Shown here one piece after another: positions 48,961 to 57,699 of a stretch of DNA of 64,000 nucleotides. Within the stretch, counting starts at the first letter, position 1; each line of letters opens with the position of its first letter. Both the position numbers and the translations under genes were made by a program. The notes beneath the pieces are model-generated. The model made no database searches. It was not told the DNA's origin and saw only the letters and a program-made list of their open reading frames with translations. The DNA comes from JAWVFN01 sp963696625. Its GTDB lineage: Bacteria; Actinomycetota; Thermoleophilia; Solirubrobacterales; 70-9. The DNA lies in contig CAVOKZ010000038.1 in NCBI GenBank assembly GCA_963696625.1, positions 62,001 to 126,000 on the forward strand, in the 5' to 3' direction.

Positions 48961-50766
48961 ATGGCGTCCAAGAAAAAGCGCGCAGCGCACCTGAAAGCGG
49001 TCCCCAGCGGCGGCCGAGCCGCCGCGGCCGCAGCCAAGAAGAAGGAGCCTGAGGATTCCGACGTCCCGCCGGGACTGACCCCGGCGACGGGCGAGGAGGC
49101 CGGGGAGTTCGTCACCGACGCCCTCGTCGACCTCCGCTACGTCACCGCCGAGCGGGCCGAGACCGCGGTCAAGGAAGCGCGCAACGCCGGTAAGCCTCCC
49201 GAGGAGGTGCTGCTCGAGGAGGGCGCCATCGACGCCGACCAGCTCTCGCGCGCGGTCGCGAGCCGTTACGGCCTCGACCACATCGACCTCGCCGAATACC
49301 ACGTCGACATGGCCGCGGCGAACCTGATCCCTGTCGCCTCGGCGCGCAAGAACGAGGCGATTCCTGTCGGCTACCACGACAAGGAGACCCTGCTGGTCGC
49401 GATGGCCGACCCGGCCAACGTCGTCGCCGTCGACGACATCCAGGTCGCGACCGGGCTCGATTGCCGGGTAGCCGTCGCCGCCTCCGAAGACATCGAGGCG
49501 CTGATCGGGCGCCTCAACACCCTGCAGACGGCGGTGTCGGAGGCGGTCGAGGAGGGCGAGGACGAGGACGCCGAGCCCGGCGCCGAGGTCGCCGACCTGC
49601 GCGCCTCGGCCGAGGACGCTCCGGTGATCAAGCTCGTCTACAGCGTCCTCGGCCAGGGCGTGAACGAGGGTGCATCCGACATCCACTTCGAAGGCGGCGA
49701 GGACGACATGCGGGTGCGCTTCCGTGTCGACGGCGTCCTCTACGAGGCCGCGCGGGTGCCGAAACGGATGGCGACGGCGGTGGTCTCGCGGATCAAGATC
49801 ATGGCCAGCCTCGACATCGCCGAGAAGCGGGCGCCGCAGGACGGCCGCGTCAGCGTCACGGTCGAGGACCGCCGCGTCGACCTGCGCGTCACCACGCTGC
49901 CGACCCAGCGCGGCGAGGGGATCGCGATCCGCATCCTCGACAAGGACACCGCCATGCGCAGCCTCGACGAGCTCGGGCTCGACGGAAAGGGGCGCAAGCG
50001 CTTCGAGAAGGCCTTTCACCAGGCTTACGGCGCCGTCCTCGTCACCGGGCCCACCGGCGCCGGCAAGTCGACCACCCTCTACGCGGCGCTCGAGCTCCTC
50101 AACCAGGTCGAGAAGAACACGATCACGATCGAGGACCCGGTCGAGTACCAGCTTCCCGGGGTCAACCAGATCGGCGTCAACCGCAAGGCCAACCTCGATT
50201 TCGCCAGCGGTCTGCGCTCGATCCTGCGCGCCGACCCCGACATCATCATGGTCGGCGAGATCCGCGACGCCGAGACGGCGCGAATCGCGATCGAGGCGGC
50301 GCTCACCGGCCACATGGTGCTGACGACGCTGCACACCAACGACGCGATCGGCGCCGTCACCCGCCTGTCGAAGATGGGCATCGAATCGTTCCTGACGGCC
50401 TCGGCCGTCGATTGCATCGTCGCCCAGCGGCTCGCGCGCAAGCTCTGCCCCAACTGCAAGAAGCGGACCTCGGTGACCAAGAAGGTGCTGGAGGAGAGCG
50501 GATTCAAGGTTCGCGCCGCGATCGAGGCCTACGAGCCGGTCGGCTGCTCGCGCTGCAACAAGACCGGCTACAAGGGCCGCATCGGGGTCTTCTCGGTGCT
50601 CGAGGTCAACGAGAAGATCAAGGAGCTGATCGTCAACCTCGCCCCCGAGGGCGAGATCGCCAAGCAGGCGGCGGTCGACGGGATGCAGACCCTGCGCGAG
50701 GACGGCCTGGCCAAGGTCCGGGCCGGCGTCACATCGATCGAGGAGGTCGTCCGCGTCACCTCTTGA
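48961..50766 (+). CDS. pilB: type IV pilus assembly ATPase PilB
   Basis: 601 residues. Lys-rich start, then an MshEN-type N-terminal domain (residues 45-170; FVTDALVDLRYVTAERAETAV, EVLLEEGAIDADQLSRAVASRYGL), which in relatives can bind c-di-GMP though the RLG motifs are degenerate here. The GspE core: Walker A GPTGAGKSTTLYAAL, Asp box IEDPVEYQLPG, Walker B ADPDIIMVGEIRDAET, His box TGHMVLTTLHTND, and the zinc site CPNCKK ... CSRCNKTGYKGR. It drives pilus extension. Confidence 0.95.
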   Translation: MASKKKRAAHLKAVPSGGRAAAAAAKKKEPEDSDVPPGLTPATGEEAGEFVTDALVDLRYVTAERAETAVKEARNAGKPPEEVLLEEGAIDADQLSRAVASRYGLDHIDLAEYHVDMAAANLIPVASARKNEAIPVGYHDKETLLVAMADPANVVAVDDIQVATGLDCRVAVAASEDIEALIGRLNTLQTAVSEAVEEGEDEDAEPGAEVADLRASAEDAPVIKLVYSVLGQGVNEGASDIHFEGGEDDMRVRFRVDGVLYEAARVPKRMATAVVSRIKIMASLDIAEKRAPQDGRVSVTVEDRRVDLRVTTLPTQRGEGIAIRILDKDTAMRSLDELGLDGKGRKRFEKAFHQAYGAVLVTGPTGAGKSTTLYAALELLNQVEKNTITIEDPVEYQLPGVNQIGVNRKANLDFASGLRSILRADPDIIMVGEIRDAETARIAIEAALTGHMVLTTLHTNDAIGAVTRLSKMGIESFLTASAVDCIVAQRLARKLCPNCKKRTSVTKKVLEESGFKVRAAIEAYEPVGCSRCNKTGYKGRIGVFSVLEVNEKIKELIVNLAPEGEIAKQAAVDGMQTLREDGLAKVRAGVTSIEEVVRVTS

Positions 50767-50820
50767 GTGCGGCCAACCGCTCTCAAGTTTTGTGGACGCA
50801 ACGACGATTTCAAAGGCGAC

Positions 50821-52023
50821 ATGGCCAAGAGATTCGACTTTGCAGAGGTGCTCAGCGGGATGGTGGAGGACAAGGCCTCCGACGTCCACCTGACCCCGGG
50901 CTATCCCCCGGCGGTTCGCGTGAGGGGGACGATTCACCCGCTCGAGGGCTACGACAAGCTGACTCCCCAGGACACGCGCGACGTCGTCTACTCGATCCTC
51001 AACGACGACCAGCGCAAGAGGTTCGAGAACCAGCAGCAGCTCGACCTCGCCTACGCGATCCCGCGCGTTGCCCGCTTCCGTGTCAACTGCTTCTTCCAGC
51101 GCGGCTCGGTCTCGGCCGCCTTCCGCCACATCCCGCACGAGATCCCCGCGCTCGACTCGCTCGGGCTGCCCGCCGTGCTCGCCGACTTCGCCCGCAAGCC
51201 GCGCGGCTTCGTGCTCTTCACCGGCCCGACCGGTTCGGGCAAGTCGACCTCGCTGGCGGCGCTCATCGACCTGATCAACAACGAGCGCGAGGAGCACATC
51301 CTCACGATCGAGGACCCGATCGAGTTCCTGCACTCGCACAAGGGCTGCATCGTCAACCAGCGCGAGATCGGCGCCGACGCCCCCGACTTCTCGTCCGCTC
51401 TCACGGCGGCGATGCGCCAGGACCCCGACGTGATTCTCGTCGGCGAAATGCGCGACATCGAGACGATCTCGACGGCGCTGACCGCGGCCGAGACGGGCCA
51501 CCTCGTGTTCGCCACGCTCCACACCCAGTCGACCGCGCAGACCGTGGACCGGATCATCGACGTCTTCCCGGCCGAGCAGCAGCACCAGGTGCGGATGCAG
51601 CTCTCGATCGCGCTTCAGGGGATCGTCACCCAGCAGCTGCTGCCGACCGCCGATGGCTCGGGCCGCGCCGTCGCCACCGAGGTGCTGGTGCCGACGCCGG
51701 CTATCCGCAACCTGATCCGCGAGGGCAAGACCCACCAGATCTACTCGGCCGTCCAGACCTCGGGCGCGCTCGGGATGCAGACGATGGACGCGGACCTCGG
51801 GAGGCTCGTTCGCGCCGGCACGATCACCCGCGAGCTGGCCGAGCGCCGCGCCTCGGTGCCGGACGAGTTCACCCGGCTCATGGGCGGAAAGGCGAAGGCC
51901 CCTGCGAGCGGCAACGGCGCCGCGCCGCCGCCGCCGAAGCCGAAGGCGAGCAAGCCCAACGGCGCCAAGCCGCCGAGGCCCGCCAAGCGCGGCAAGCGGG
52001 CGAGCAAGAAGGTAAAGGCCTAG
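50821..52023 (+). CDS. pilT: type IV pilus retraction ATPase PilT
   Basis: 400 residues from ATG 50821. MAKRFDFAEVLSGMVEDKASDVHLTPGYPPAVRVRGTIHPLEG is the PilT start; GPTGSGKSTSLAALIDLIN, LTIEDPIEFLHSH, DPDVILVGEMRDIET, and the canonical AIRNLIREGKTHQIYS are all seen. A Lys/Pro-rich C-terminal tail (about 50 residues) is added. The in-frame GTG at 50767 was not used as it overlaps no conserved part. Its TAG stop is followed by the fold-back element at 52023. Confidence 0.95.
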   Translation: MAKRFDFAEVLSGMVEDKASDVHLTPGYPPAVRVRGTIHPLEGYDKLTPQDTRDVVYSILNDDQRKRFENQQQLDLAYAIPRVARFRVNCFFQRGSVSAAFRHIPHEIPALDSLGLPAVLADFARKPRGFVLFTGPTGSGKSTSLAALIDLINNEREEHILTIEDPIEFLHSHKGCIVNQREIGADAPDFSSALTAAMRQDPDVILVGEMRDIETISTALTAAETGHLVFATLHTQSTAQTVDRIIDVFPAEQQHQVRMQLSIALQGIVTQQLLPTADGSGRAVATEVLVPTPAIRNLIREGKTHQIYSAVQTSGALGMQTMDADLGRLVRAGTITRELAERRASVPDEFTRLMGGKAKAPASGNGAAPPPPKPKASKPNGAKPPRPAKRGKRASKKVKA

Positions 52024-52184
52024 TGGCCCGTCCCGAAACATCGCACGCGAACCGGCGAGCCCAGCTCGCCGCCGATGCTGCGTCCTCAGTCGACGGAATA
52101 GCGCTGCTATTCCGGCTCCCTGCGTCCTTGTCCGGCGGCGCCTGGGCACCGCCGCTTCACGCCCGATGTTCCTGGACGGGCCAC
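52023..52184. repeat. large fold-back element between pilT and pilC
   Basis: 162 bases with ends GTGGCCCGTCCCGAAACATCG-like and its complement (right end CGATGTTCCTGGACGGGCCAC; 18 of about 20 positions pair). Inside is a perfect stem CGGAATAGC/GCTATTCCG (52094-52114), flanked on each side by CTGCGTCCT, and stems GGCGAGC/GCTCGCC and CGGCGG/CCGCCG. The first G completes the pilT TAG stop; the last base is two before the pilC ATG. Its plan (CGTCCTC, hairpin, CTGCGTCCT) recalls family A. Confidence 0.7.
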
Positions 52185-52186
52185 CG

Positions 52187-53422
52187 ATGAGCACCTTCGC
52201 GTTCCGCGCCGTCGACCTCGCCGGGGTGCCCTCGCGAGGCGAGGTCGATGCCGGCTCCAAGGCCCAGGTCGCCGACCAGCTCCGCGACCGCGGCCTGATC
52301 GTGCTCGACGTCTCCGAGAAGAAGGCCGCGACGAACATCGAGGATTTCTTCAACCGCTTCAGGGGGATCCCGATGCGCGAGCTCGCCGTGATGTCGCGGC
52401 AGTTCGCGACCCTCGTCGCCTCGGGCATGCCGATGCTGCGCACGCTGACCACGATCGAGGACCAGACCGAGGACGAGCGGATCTCAGACGCCGTGGCCGG
52501 GGTTCGCGCCGACGTCGAGGCCGGCAGCTCGCTCGCCGCCGCAATGGAGCGCCGGCCGCACGTGTTCGACAAGCTCTACCGGGCGATGGTCCGCTCCGGC
52601 GAGGGGTCGGGTCAGCTCGAGGACGCGCTCGAGCGGGTCGCGTTCCAGATCGAGAAGCTCGATGCGCTGCGGCGCCAGGTCCGCTCGGCGATGATGTACC
52701 CGGCCTTCATCTTCGTCTTCGCGCTGATCGCGCTGATCGCGATCGTCGCCTTCGTCGTCCCGGTCTTCGTCGGCATCTTCGAGGAGATCGCCTCCGAGCA
52801 GCCCGGCACGAGCGCCGAGCTGCCGTTCCTGACCCAGATCACGGTCGGCGTCTCCGATGCGATCACCCGCTTCTGGTACATCCTGATCCCGGCGCTGGCT
52901 GGGATCGCGTTTGCCTTCATCCATTGGAAGAAGACCGAGAGCGGACGGGCTCAGTGGGACGCGATCAAGCTGAAGCTTCCGTTCAAGATCGGCGATGTCG
53001 TTCACAAGGTCGCGCTGGCGCGGTGGTCGCGGACGTTCTCAGGCGCGATCTCCTCGGGTGTACCGATCCTGCAGGCGATCAACGTGACGGGGGAGACGAC
53101 CGGCAACGCCGTCGTCGAGGCGGCGATGGAGGACGTCTATGCCTCGGTCAAGGGCGGCGGCTCGATTGCTGCGCCGATCGAGCAGAGCGACGTCTTCCCG
53201 CCGATGGTCGGCCACATGGTCGCGGTCGGCGAGGACACCGGCCAGCTCGACCACATGCTCGGCAAGATCGCCGACTTCTACGAGGACGAGGTCGACGCCA
53301 AGGTCAAGGCGCTTACCTCACTGATCGAGCCGTTGATGATCGTCTTCGTCGGCGGCGTCGTCGGCTTCATCGTGATCTCGATGTACCTGCCGATCTTCAG
53401 CCTCTACGACAAGATTCGCTGA
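52187..53422 (+). CDS. pilC: type IV pilus inner membrane protein PilC
   Basis: 411 residues from ATG 52187 (an upstream ATG in the repeat element is not conserved). Start MSTFAFRAVDLAGVPSRGEVDA, then two GspF domains: MRELAVMSRQFATLVASGMPML and VALARWSRTFSGAISSGVPILQAINVTGETTGN, with three membrane segments. It forms the platform on which PilB and PilT act. Confidence 0.95.
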   Translation: MSTFAFRAVDLAGVPSRGEVDAGSKAQVADQLRDRGLIVLDVSEKKAATNIEDFFNRFRGIPMRELAVMSRQFATLVASGMPMLRTLTTIEDQTEDERISDAVAGVRADVEAGSSLAAAMERRPHVFDKLYRAMVRSGEGSGQLEDALERVAFQIEKLDALRRQVRSAMMYPAFIFVFALIALIAIVAFVVPVFVGIFEEIASEQPGTSAELPFLTQITVGVSDAITRFWYILIPALAGIAFAFIHWKKTESGRAQWDAIKLKLPFKIGDVVHKVALARWSRTFSGAISSGVPILQAINVTGETTGNAVVEAAMEDVYASVKGGGSIAAPIEQSDVFPPMVGHMVAVGEDTGQLDHMLGKIADFYEDEVDAKVKALTSLIEPLMIVFVGGVVGFIVISMYLPIFSLYDKIR

Positions 53423-53431
53423 GCCTTCGGC

Positions 53432-54031
53432 TCAATCCAGCACCAACCGCTCGAACGGGGCTTCGAGCCGGCGCTCGAGCTCGCGCGCGGCCGCGGCCCC
53501 GTGGCGGTCGGCGGAGTCGCTGCCGGTCGCGAGGATGACCTCGGTCGCCGGGAAGGTTCTGAGCGTGTCCTCGACGGCCTGGACGATGTCCTCGTCGCCG
53601 ACACGGGCGCGGGCGTCGAGGTTGGCGGCCGCCAGCGAGGCGACCGAGATCACCAGCTTGCGCTGCGCCTCCGCGTGGGCGCGGCGAACGTCCGAGGCCC
53701 AGCGGTCGAGGAAGGTCGTCTCCGCCGGGGCGAGGACGAGGATCTCGCCGTGCTCGTAGCCGGCGGCCTCGGCGATCTTCTCGACCGCGTCAGAGCCCTC
53801 CACGGGGCGGCTGACAGCGACGAGGACGTGGCGCTCGGCATCGCGCCGGGGGGCGCTGCGGATCGCTTCTCGCGGCGCGTAGCGGACGGCGAGAAAGACG
53901 GCGATCGCGGCTACCAGGGCCCCGACCGCGAGGCCGAGCGCCGGCCCCGCGAGCAGAAAACCCCCGATGGTGGGTAGAAGGATCGCGCTCACGATCAGCG
54001 GGCCGCTCCAAGCGGGGAGTCCCTTGTTCAC
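53432..54031 (-). CDS. membrane protein with universal-stress-like domain, antisense to the pilus genes
   Basis: 199 residues from GTG 54031, after a GGAGGAG box. Two membrane segments at the start (about 10-50), then a cytosolic alpha/beta domain (HVLVAVSRPVEGSDAVEKIAEAAGYEHGEILVLAPA and EDTLRTFPATEVILATGSD) with the feel of a universal stress/Usp-like fold, but no complete ATP motif. It lies on the opposite strand between pilC and pilA. Link to pili unproven. Confidence 0.7.
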   Translation of the reverse strand: MNKGLPAWSGPLIVSAILLPTIGGFLLAGPALGLAVGALVAAIAVFLAVRYAPREAIRSAPRRDAERHVLVAVSRPVEGSDAVEKIAEAAGYEHGEILVLAPAETTFLDRWASDVRRAHAEAQRKLVISVASLAAANLDARARVGDEDIVQAVEDTLRTFPATEVILATGSDSADRHGAAAARELERRLEAPFERLVLD

Positions 54032-54063
54032 CTAGGTGTTTCTCCTCCGTCCAATACGGGGTT

Positions 54064-54077
54064 ATGCCTAAAGGCAT
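54064..54077. promoter_or_regulatory. palindrome between divergent usp-like gene and pilA leader
   Basis: ATGCCT-AA-AGGCAT, a six-base inverted repeat around two bases, in the 190-base divergent space between the usp-like start (54031) and pilA. A possible repressor or activator site; no known motif. Confidence 0.35.
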
Positions 54078-54126
54078 TTCCCCCCACGTCCGATACACCG
54101 CGGGTAAGAGTAAAGAGGCCTAAAGC

Positions 54127-54208
54127 AACGGCCTCACTGACAAAGGCAAACCCGTCGCAAGGCGGGGGCGCAAAGCCAACGGGGTTCGAACGAGCCGGCC
54201 GGGCTACC
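54127..54208 (+). promoter_or_regulatory. cyclic-di-GMP-I (GEMM-I) riboswitch aptamer
   Basis: The core matches the class I c-di-GMP aptamer piece by piece: AAAGGCAAACC (54142-54152), a stem CGTC/GGCG closed by the GCAA tetraloop (54153-54164), GGGCGCAAAGCC (54165-54176), then a second stem with AGCCGGCCGGGCTACC (54193-54208) carrying the GNRA-tetraloop receptor side. The aptamer ends two bases before the AAAGGAGGAA ribosome site of pilA, so ligand binding can directly affect translation; no separate terminator is seen between them. It places the major pilin under c-di-GMP control. Confidence 0.9.
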
Positions 54209-54222
54209 AAAGGAGGAAGTAC

Positions 54223-54663
54223 ATGTTGCAGAAAATGCGTGAGCGCATGGGGCGCGAAGAGGGTTTCACCCTCGTCGAGCTCCTGGTCGTGATGCTCATT
54301 CTCGGCATCCTGGCCGCTATCGCGATCCCCTCGTTCTTCAATCAGAGGGACAAGGCCAAGGATGCAGACGCCAAGGCCGATGCACGGACCGCCCAGACCG
54401 CAGTCGAGACGTACGCGACCGATCATGGCGGAAGCTACGCCGGCGTTGACGCTGCGAAGGTCAAGCTCATTGAGCCGACGCTGAACGACGCGTCCATCGT
54501 GGTCACGCCGAACGCCGGCGGCGACGAGTACACGATCGCCTCGACCTCGAAGACGAACAACGTCTTCACGATCGCCCGAACCACCCCCGGAAACACGGCG
54601 CTGACATGCGTCGCCGTGGGCAAGGCCGGTTGTCCCGACAACGGGAAGTGGGACGGCAGCTGA
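54223..54663 (+). CDS. pilA: type IV major prepilin (PilA)
   Basis: 146 residues. The class III signal MLQKMRERMGREEG is cut before FTLVELLVVMLILGILAAIAIPSF, with Glu at +5 of the mature protein. The globular part has a C-terminal cysteine pair (LTCVAVGKAGC) forming the usual D-loop. A perfect AGGAGG site lies just upstream, directly behind the c-di-GMP riboswitch, and a strong terminator follows, so pilA can be made alone in high amount. Confidence 0.95.
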   Translation: MLQKMRERMGREEGFTLVELLVVMLILGILAAIAIPSFFNQRDKAKDADAKADARTAQTAVETYATDHGGSYAGVDAAKVKLIEPTLNDASIVVTPNAGGDEYTIASTSKTNNVFTIARTTPGNTALTCVAVGKAGCPDNGKWDGS

Positions 54664-54688
54664 TCGATTCAGCGGTCTGATGACTCGC

Positions 54689-54717
54689 AAAGGGGGCGGG
54701 CCTTCGGGCCCGCCCTT
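54689..54717 (+). terminator. pilA terminator
   Basis: AAAGGGGGCGGGCC-TTCG-GGCCCGCCCTTT, a GC-rich stem with a UUCG tetraloop (two bases bulged), 25 bases after the pilA stop and before pilD. Followed by CGCGTTTCT. Confidence 0.8.
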
Positions 54718-54805
54718 TCGCGTTTCTACGGTGCTTGATTCGGGGTTCCCGACGAGTGTGTTTTTGGGGTTCAGCGAATCGCCTGGATTTCCGATGGAGA
54801 TGAAC

Positions 54806-55570
54806 ATGGGAGCAGCCCTTGCCACATTCGCCTTCGTCGGCGGCATGATCGCCGGGAGCTTCGTCAGCGTCGTCGCCTACCGGGTGCCGCGCGGCGAGTC
54901 GATCGTCGGCCCGCGCTCGCAGTGCCCCCACTGCGGCTCGACGATCGCCGCCTACGACAACGTCCCGGTGCTCTCCTGGCTGATGCTTCGCGGCCACTGC
55001 CGCAACTGCCACGAATCGATCTCGGCCCGCTACCCGCTGGTCGAGGTCTCGCTTGGTGCGCTGTTCGCCGCCGCCGCCGTGGTCCTCGAGGGCGACCCCG
55101 CCGAGATGGCGCTCGGGTTCGCGCTGCTCGCGACGCTCGCGGCGATCACGCTGACCGATCTCGACCGCCACGTGATCCCCAACGCGATCCTCGCGGTCTC
55201 GGCCGCGGTGGGGCTCGCGATCGTCGTCTTCATGGACCCCTCGAGCCTCCCCGAGCGCGCCGCGGCCGCCGTCGGGGCCGGGGGCTTCCTGCTGGTCGCG
55301 GCGCTCGCCTACCCGAAGGGCATGGGGATGGGGGACGTCAAGCTCGCCGCCGTGATCGGCCTCTATCTCGGCAGCGCCGTCGCCCCGGCAATGCTCGTCG
55401 CGCTCGCCGCCGGCGCTCTCGTCGGCGTCGCGATGATGGTCCGGGACGGCGCCGGCGCCCGCAAGCGCGCGGTCCCGTTCGGGCCGTTTCTGGCGCTCGG
55501 AGCCGTCGTCGGCCTCCTTGCCGGCAACGAAATGCTCGATTGGTACCTCGACACCTTCATGGGGGGCTAG
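54806..55570 (+). CDS. pilD: prepilin peptidase / N-methyltransferase PilD
   Basis: 254 residues from ATG 54806, six bases after GGAG; ATGs at 54794 and 54800 region are alternatives. Zinc-type cysteine set CPHCGSTI and CRNCHESIS, and the two catalytic aspartates in TLTDLDRHVIPN and GMGMGDVKLAAVIG. It cuts the leader of PilA and methylates the new N-terminus. Eight membrane segments. Confidence 0.95.
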   Translation: MGAALATFAFVGGMIAGSFVSVVAYRVPRGESIVGPRSQCPHCGSTIAAYDNVPVLSWLMLRGHCRNCHESISARYPLVEVSLGALFAAAAVVLEGDPAEMALGFALLATLAAITLTDLDRHVIPNAILAVSAAVGLAIVVFMDPSSLPERAAAAVGAGGFLLVAALAYPKGMGMGDVKLAAVIGLYLGSAVAPAMLVALAAGALVGVAMMVRDGAGARKRAVPFGPFLALGAVVGLLAGNEMLDWYLDTFMGG

Positions 55571-55633
55571 ACGCCTGCTCAACCCTGTCCACCACGCTCA
55601 AGCGAACGACTTCCAATACCGATTGATCAACAG

Positions 55634-56867
55634 ATGTTCTCCACAAAAAAGACGACAAGCGTTGTTGGCCTCGACGTCGAATCGGGGAGCGTCGCCGCGG
55701 TCGAATTGCGCGGCAACGGCTCGCCCAGCATCGCCCGCCGGGCGATCGGCGACCTTCCGCCGGGCGCCGTCGACGACGGCGAGGTGATCGACACCGAGGC
55801 CGTGTCCTCGGCGCTGCGCTCGCTGTTCAGCGAGCACAAGCTGCCCAAGCACGTGCGGCTCGGCGTCGCCAACCAGCGCGTCGCGGTGCGGATGATGCAC
55901 CTGCCGCTGATCGAGGACCCCGATGCAGCTCGACACCGCGATCCGCTTCCAGGCCCAGGACGAGCTGCCGATGCCGCTCGAGGAGGCCGTTCTCGACTAC
56001 CAGGTCGTCGCCAAGCACCAGGACGACGACGGCGAGCGCACGATGGACGTGATCGCGGTCGCCGCCCGCCGCGACATGGTCGACTCGCTGGCCGAGGCGC
56101 TGCGCGGCGCCGGGCTCACCGCCGTCGGCATCGACCTCTCGGCCTTCGCCATGATCCGCGCGCTCTCGAACGAGGGTGAGACCTCCGGCGAGCCGGAGAC
56201 GACCCTCTACTGCCACCTCGGCGACGTCACCAACCTCGCCGTCGCCCGCGGCGACACCTGCCTCTTCACGCGCGTCTCCCCGTTCGGCCTCGAGGCGATC
56301 GCCGCGCGGCTCGCCGAGCGCCGCGAGATTCCTCTCGACGAGGCGCGGCGCCAGCTCGTGATTGTCGGATTCGAGGATCCGGAGGAGGACGAGGCCGATT
56401 CGGAGCCCGAGGCCGAGACCGAGCTTGAGGTCGAGCCGGAGCCGAAAGCAGAGGAGCCGGAGTCGGAGACCGCGGCCGTGCTGCCCCTGGACGTGCGGAT
56501 CGCGATGGAGTCCGCCGAGGCCGAGACCGAAGCCGAAAGCGAGAGCGAGTCCGAGAGCGTCTCCGAGGACGGCGACTCCAACGCCTCCGCGGCTCGCGCC
56601 GCCCTCCATGACGGCGTCGGCAAGCTCGTCGGCGAGCTCCGTATGTCGCTCGACTACTACGGCGCCCAGGAGGGTGTTCCCGCGGTGGACCGCCTCGTGC
56701 TCTGCGGCCCCGGCAGCACGATCCCCGGACTCGCCGATCAGCTAGAGGATGCCCTCGGCTATCGCGTCGACGAGCTTCGCCCGGCGGCGCTGGCCGGCCT
56801 CGAGGACCACGAGGCCGCGAGGCTGACCGTCTCCTACGGCCTGGCGCTCGAGGAGGCGACGGCATGA
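55634..56867 (+). CDS. pilM: type IV pilus assembly protein PilM (frameshifted)
   Basis: About 410 residues after repair. Actin-like ATPase fold: TSVVGLDVESGSVAAVEL at the start, KHVRLGVANQRVAVRMMHLP, DELPMPLEEAVLDYQVV, and late GGP-type RLVLCGPGSTIPGLADQLEDALGYRV. The frame breaks near 55920: LIEDP must shift to QLDTAIRFQAQDE by removing one base (length 1234). A long acidic insert (about residues 250-300, Glu/Ala/Ser repeats) is unusual. PilM binds the PilN tail in the cytosol. Confidence 0.9.
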
Positions 56868-57697
56868 AGTCCGTCAACCTCATTCCCAAGGACTACCGCC
56901 GCGGGCGTCTCGCGGGACGCGGCGGCGAGATCTTCTCCTACGCTCTGATCGGCGGCCTCGCGGTTGTGTTGCTCGCAGTCCTCGCCGTCGTCCTCACCAA
57001 CAACAAGATCTCCGACAATGAGGCCGAGGTCGCCAAGCTCCAGCAGCGCAGCGACGAGGCGTCGGCCGAGGCGGCGGCGCTGGCCCCTTACTCGAGCTTT
57101 GCCAGTCTCGCTGAGGCCCGCGTCGCGACGGTCTCGAGCCTCGCCCAGAGCCGCTTCGATTGGGAGCGGACACTTCGCGAGCTCGCCGAGATCGTCCCCT
57201 CCGGTGTCTGGCTGACGAAGCTGACCGGAACGGTGTCTCCGGAGGTGTCAGTCGAGGATAGCTCTGGCATTTCGACGCGCGGCAGCATCACGGGCCCCGC
57301 GCTCGAGATCACCGGATGTGCGACGAGTCAGGATGAGGTTGCCAAGTTCGCAGCCGCGCTCGAGGACATCGATGGCGTTACCAGAGTTGGCCTTCAGAGC
57401 TCCGCGACCGGCGACGACGAGGCCACCGCGGGTACGAGTGGCGACCCGTCGGCTGGTGGGTCGTCCGACGATTGCCGCACGCGTCCCCAATTCCCGCAGT
57501 TCGAGCTGATTGCGGCGTTCGACGCCGCGCCCGTGCCGGCTGCGGCTGCGGCCGACGGCGGCGCTCTCGCTCCCGCGCCGACGACCCCGACGACGCCCGA
57601 CGACAGCGCCCAGCAGCAGCAGGCCTCGCAGCAGCAGGCGGTCCAGGCGGCCCAGAACGACGCGTCACAGGCGACCGGATACATCCCAGGGAACTGA
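56864..57697 (+). CDS. pilN: type IV pilus assembly protein PilN
   Basis: 277 residues. MKSVNLIPKDYRR is the PilM-binding N-terminal motif (xxNLxP), followed by one membrane segment (about 26-46), a coiled coil, and an outside ferredoxin-like domain (TLRELAEIVPSGVWLTKLTG ... LEITGCATSQDEVAKFAAALEDI). A Pro/Gln-rich tail ends it. The start overlaps pilM by four bases. Confidence 0.92.
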   Translation: MKSVNLIPKDYRRGRLAGRGGEIFSYALIGGLAVVLLAVLAVVLTNNKISDNEAEVAKLQQRSDEASAEAAALAPYSSFASLAEARVATVSSLAQSRFDWERTLRELAEIVPSGVWLTKLTGTVSPEVSVEDSSGISTRGSITGPALEITGCATSQDEVAKFAAALEDIDGVTRVGLQSSATGDDEATAGTSGDPSAGGSSDDCRTRPQFPQFELIAAFDAAPVPAAAAADGGALAPAPTTPTTPDDSAQQQQASQQQAVQAAQNDASQATGYIPGN

Positions 57698-57699
57698 CA

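Noticed and set aside
48877..52572. 1231-residue minus-strand open frame across pilB and pilT
   Set aside because: Antisense shadow; composition follows the third-codon GC of the real genes.
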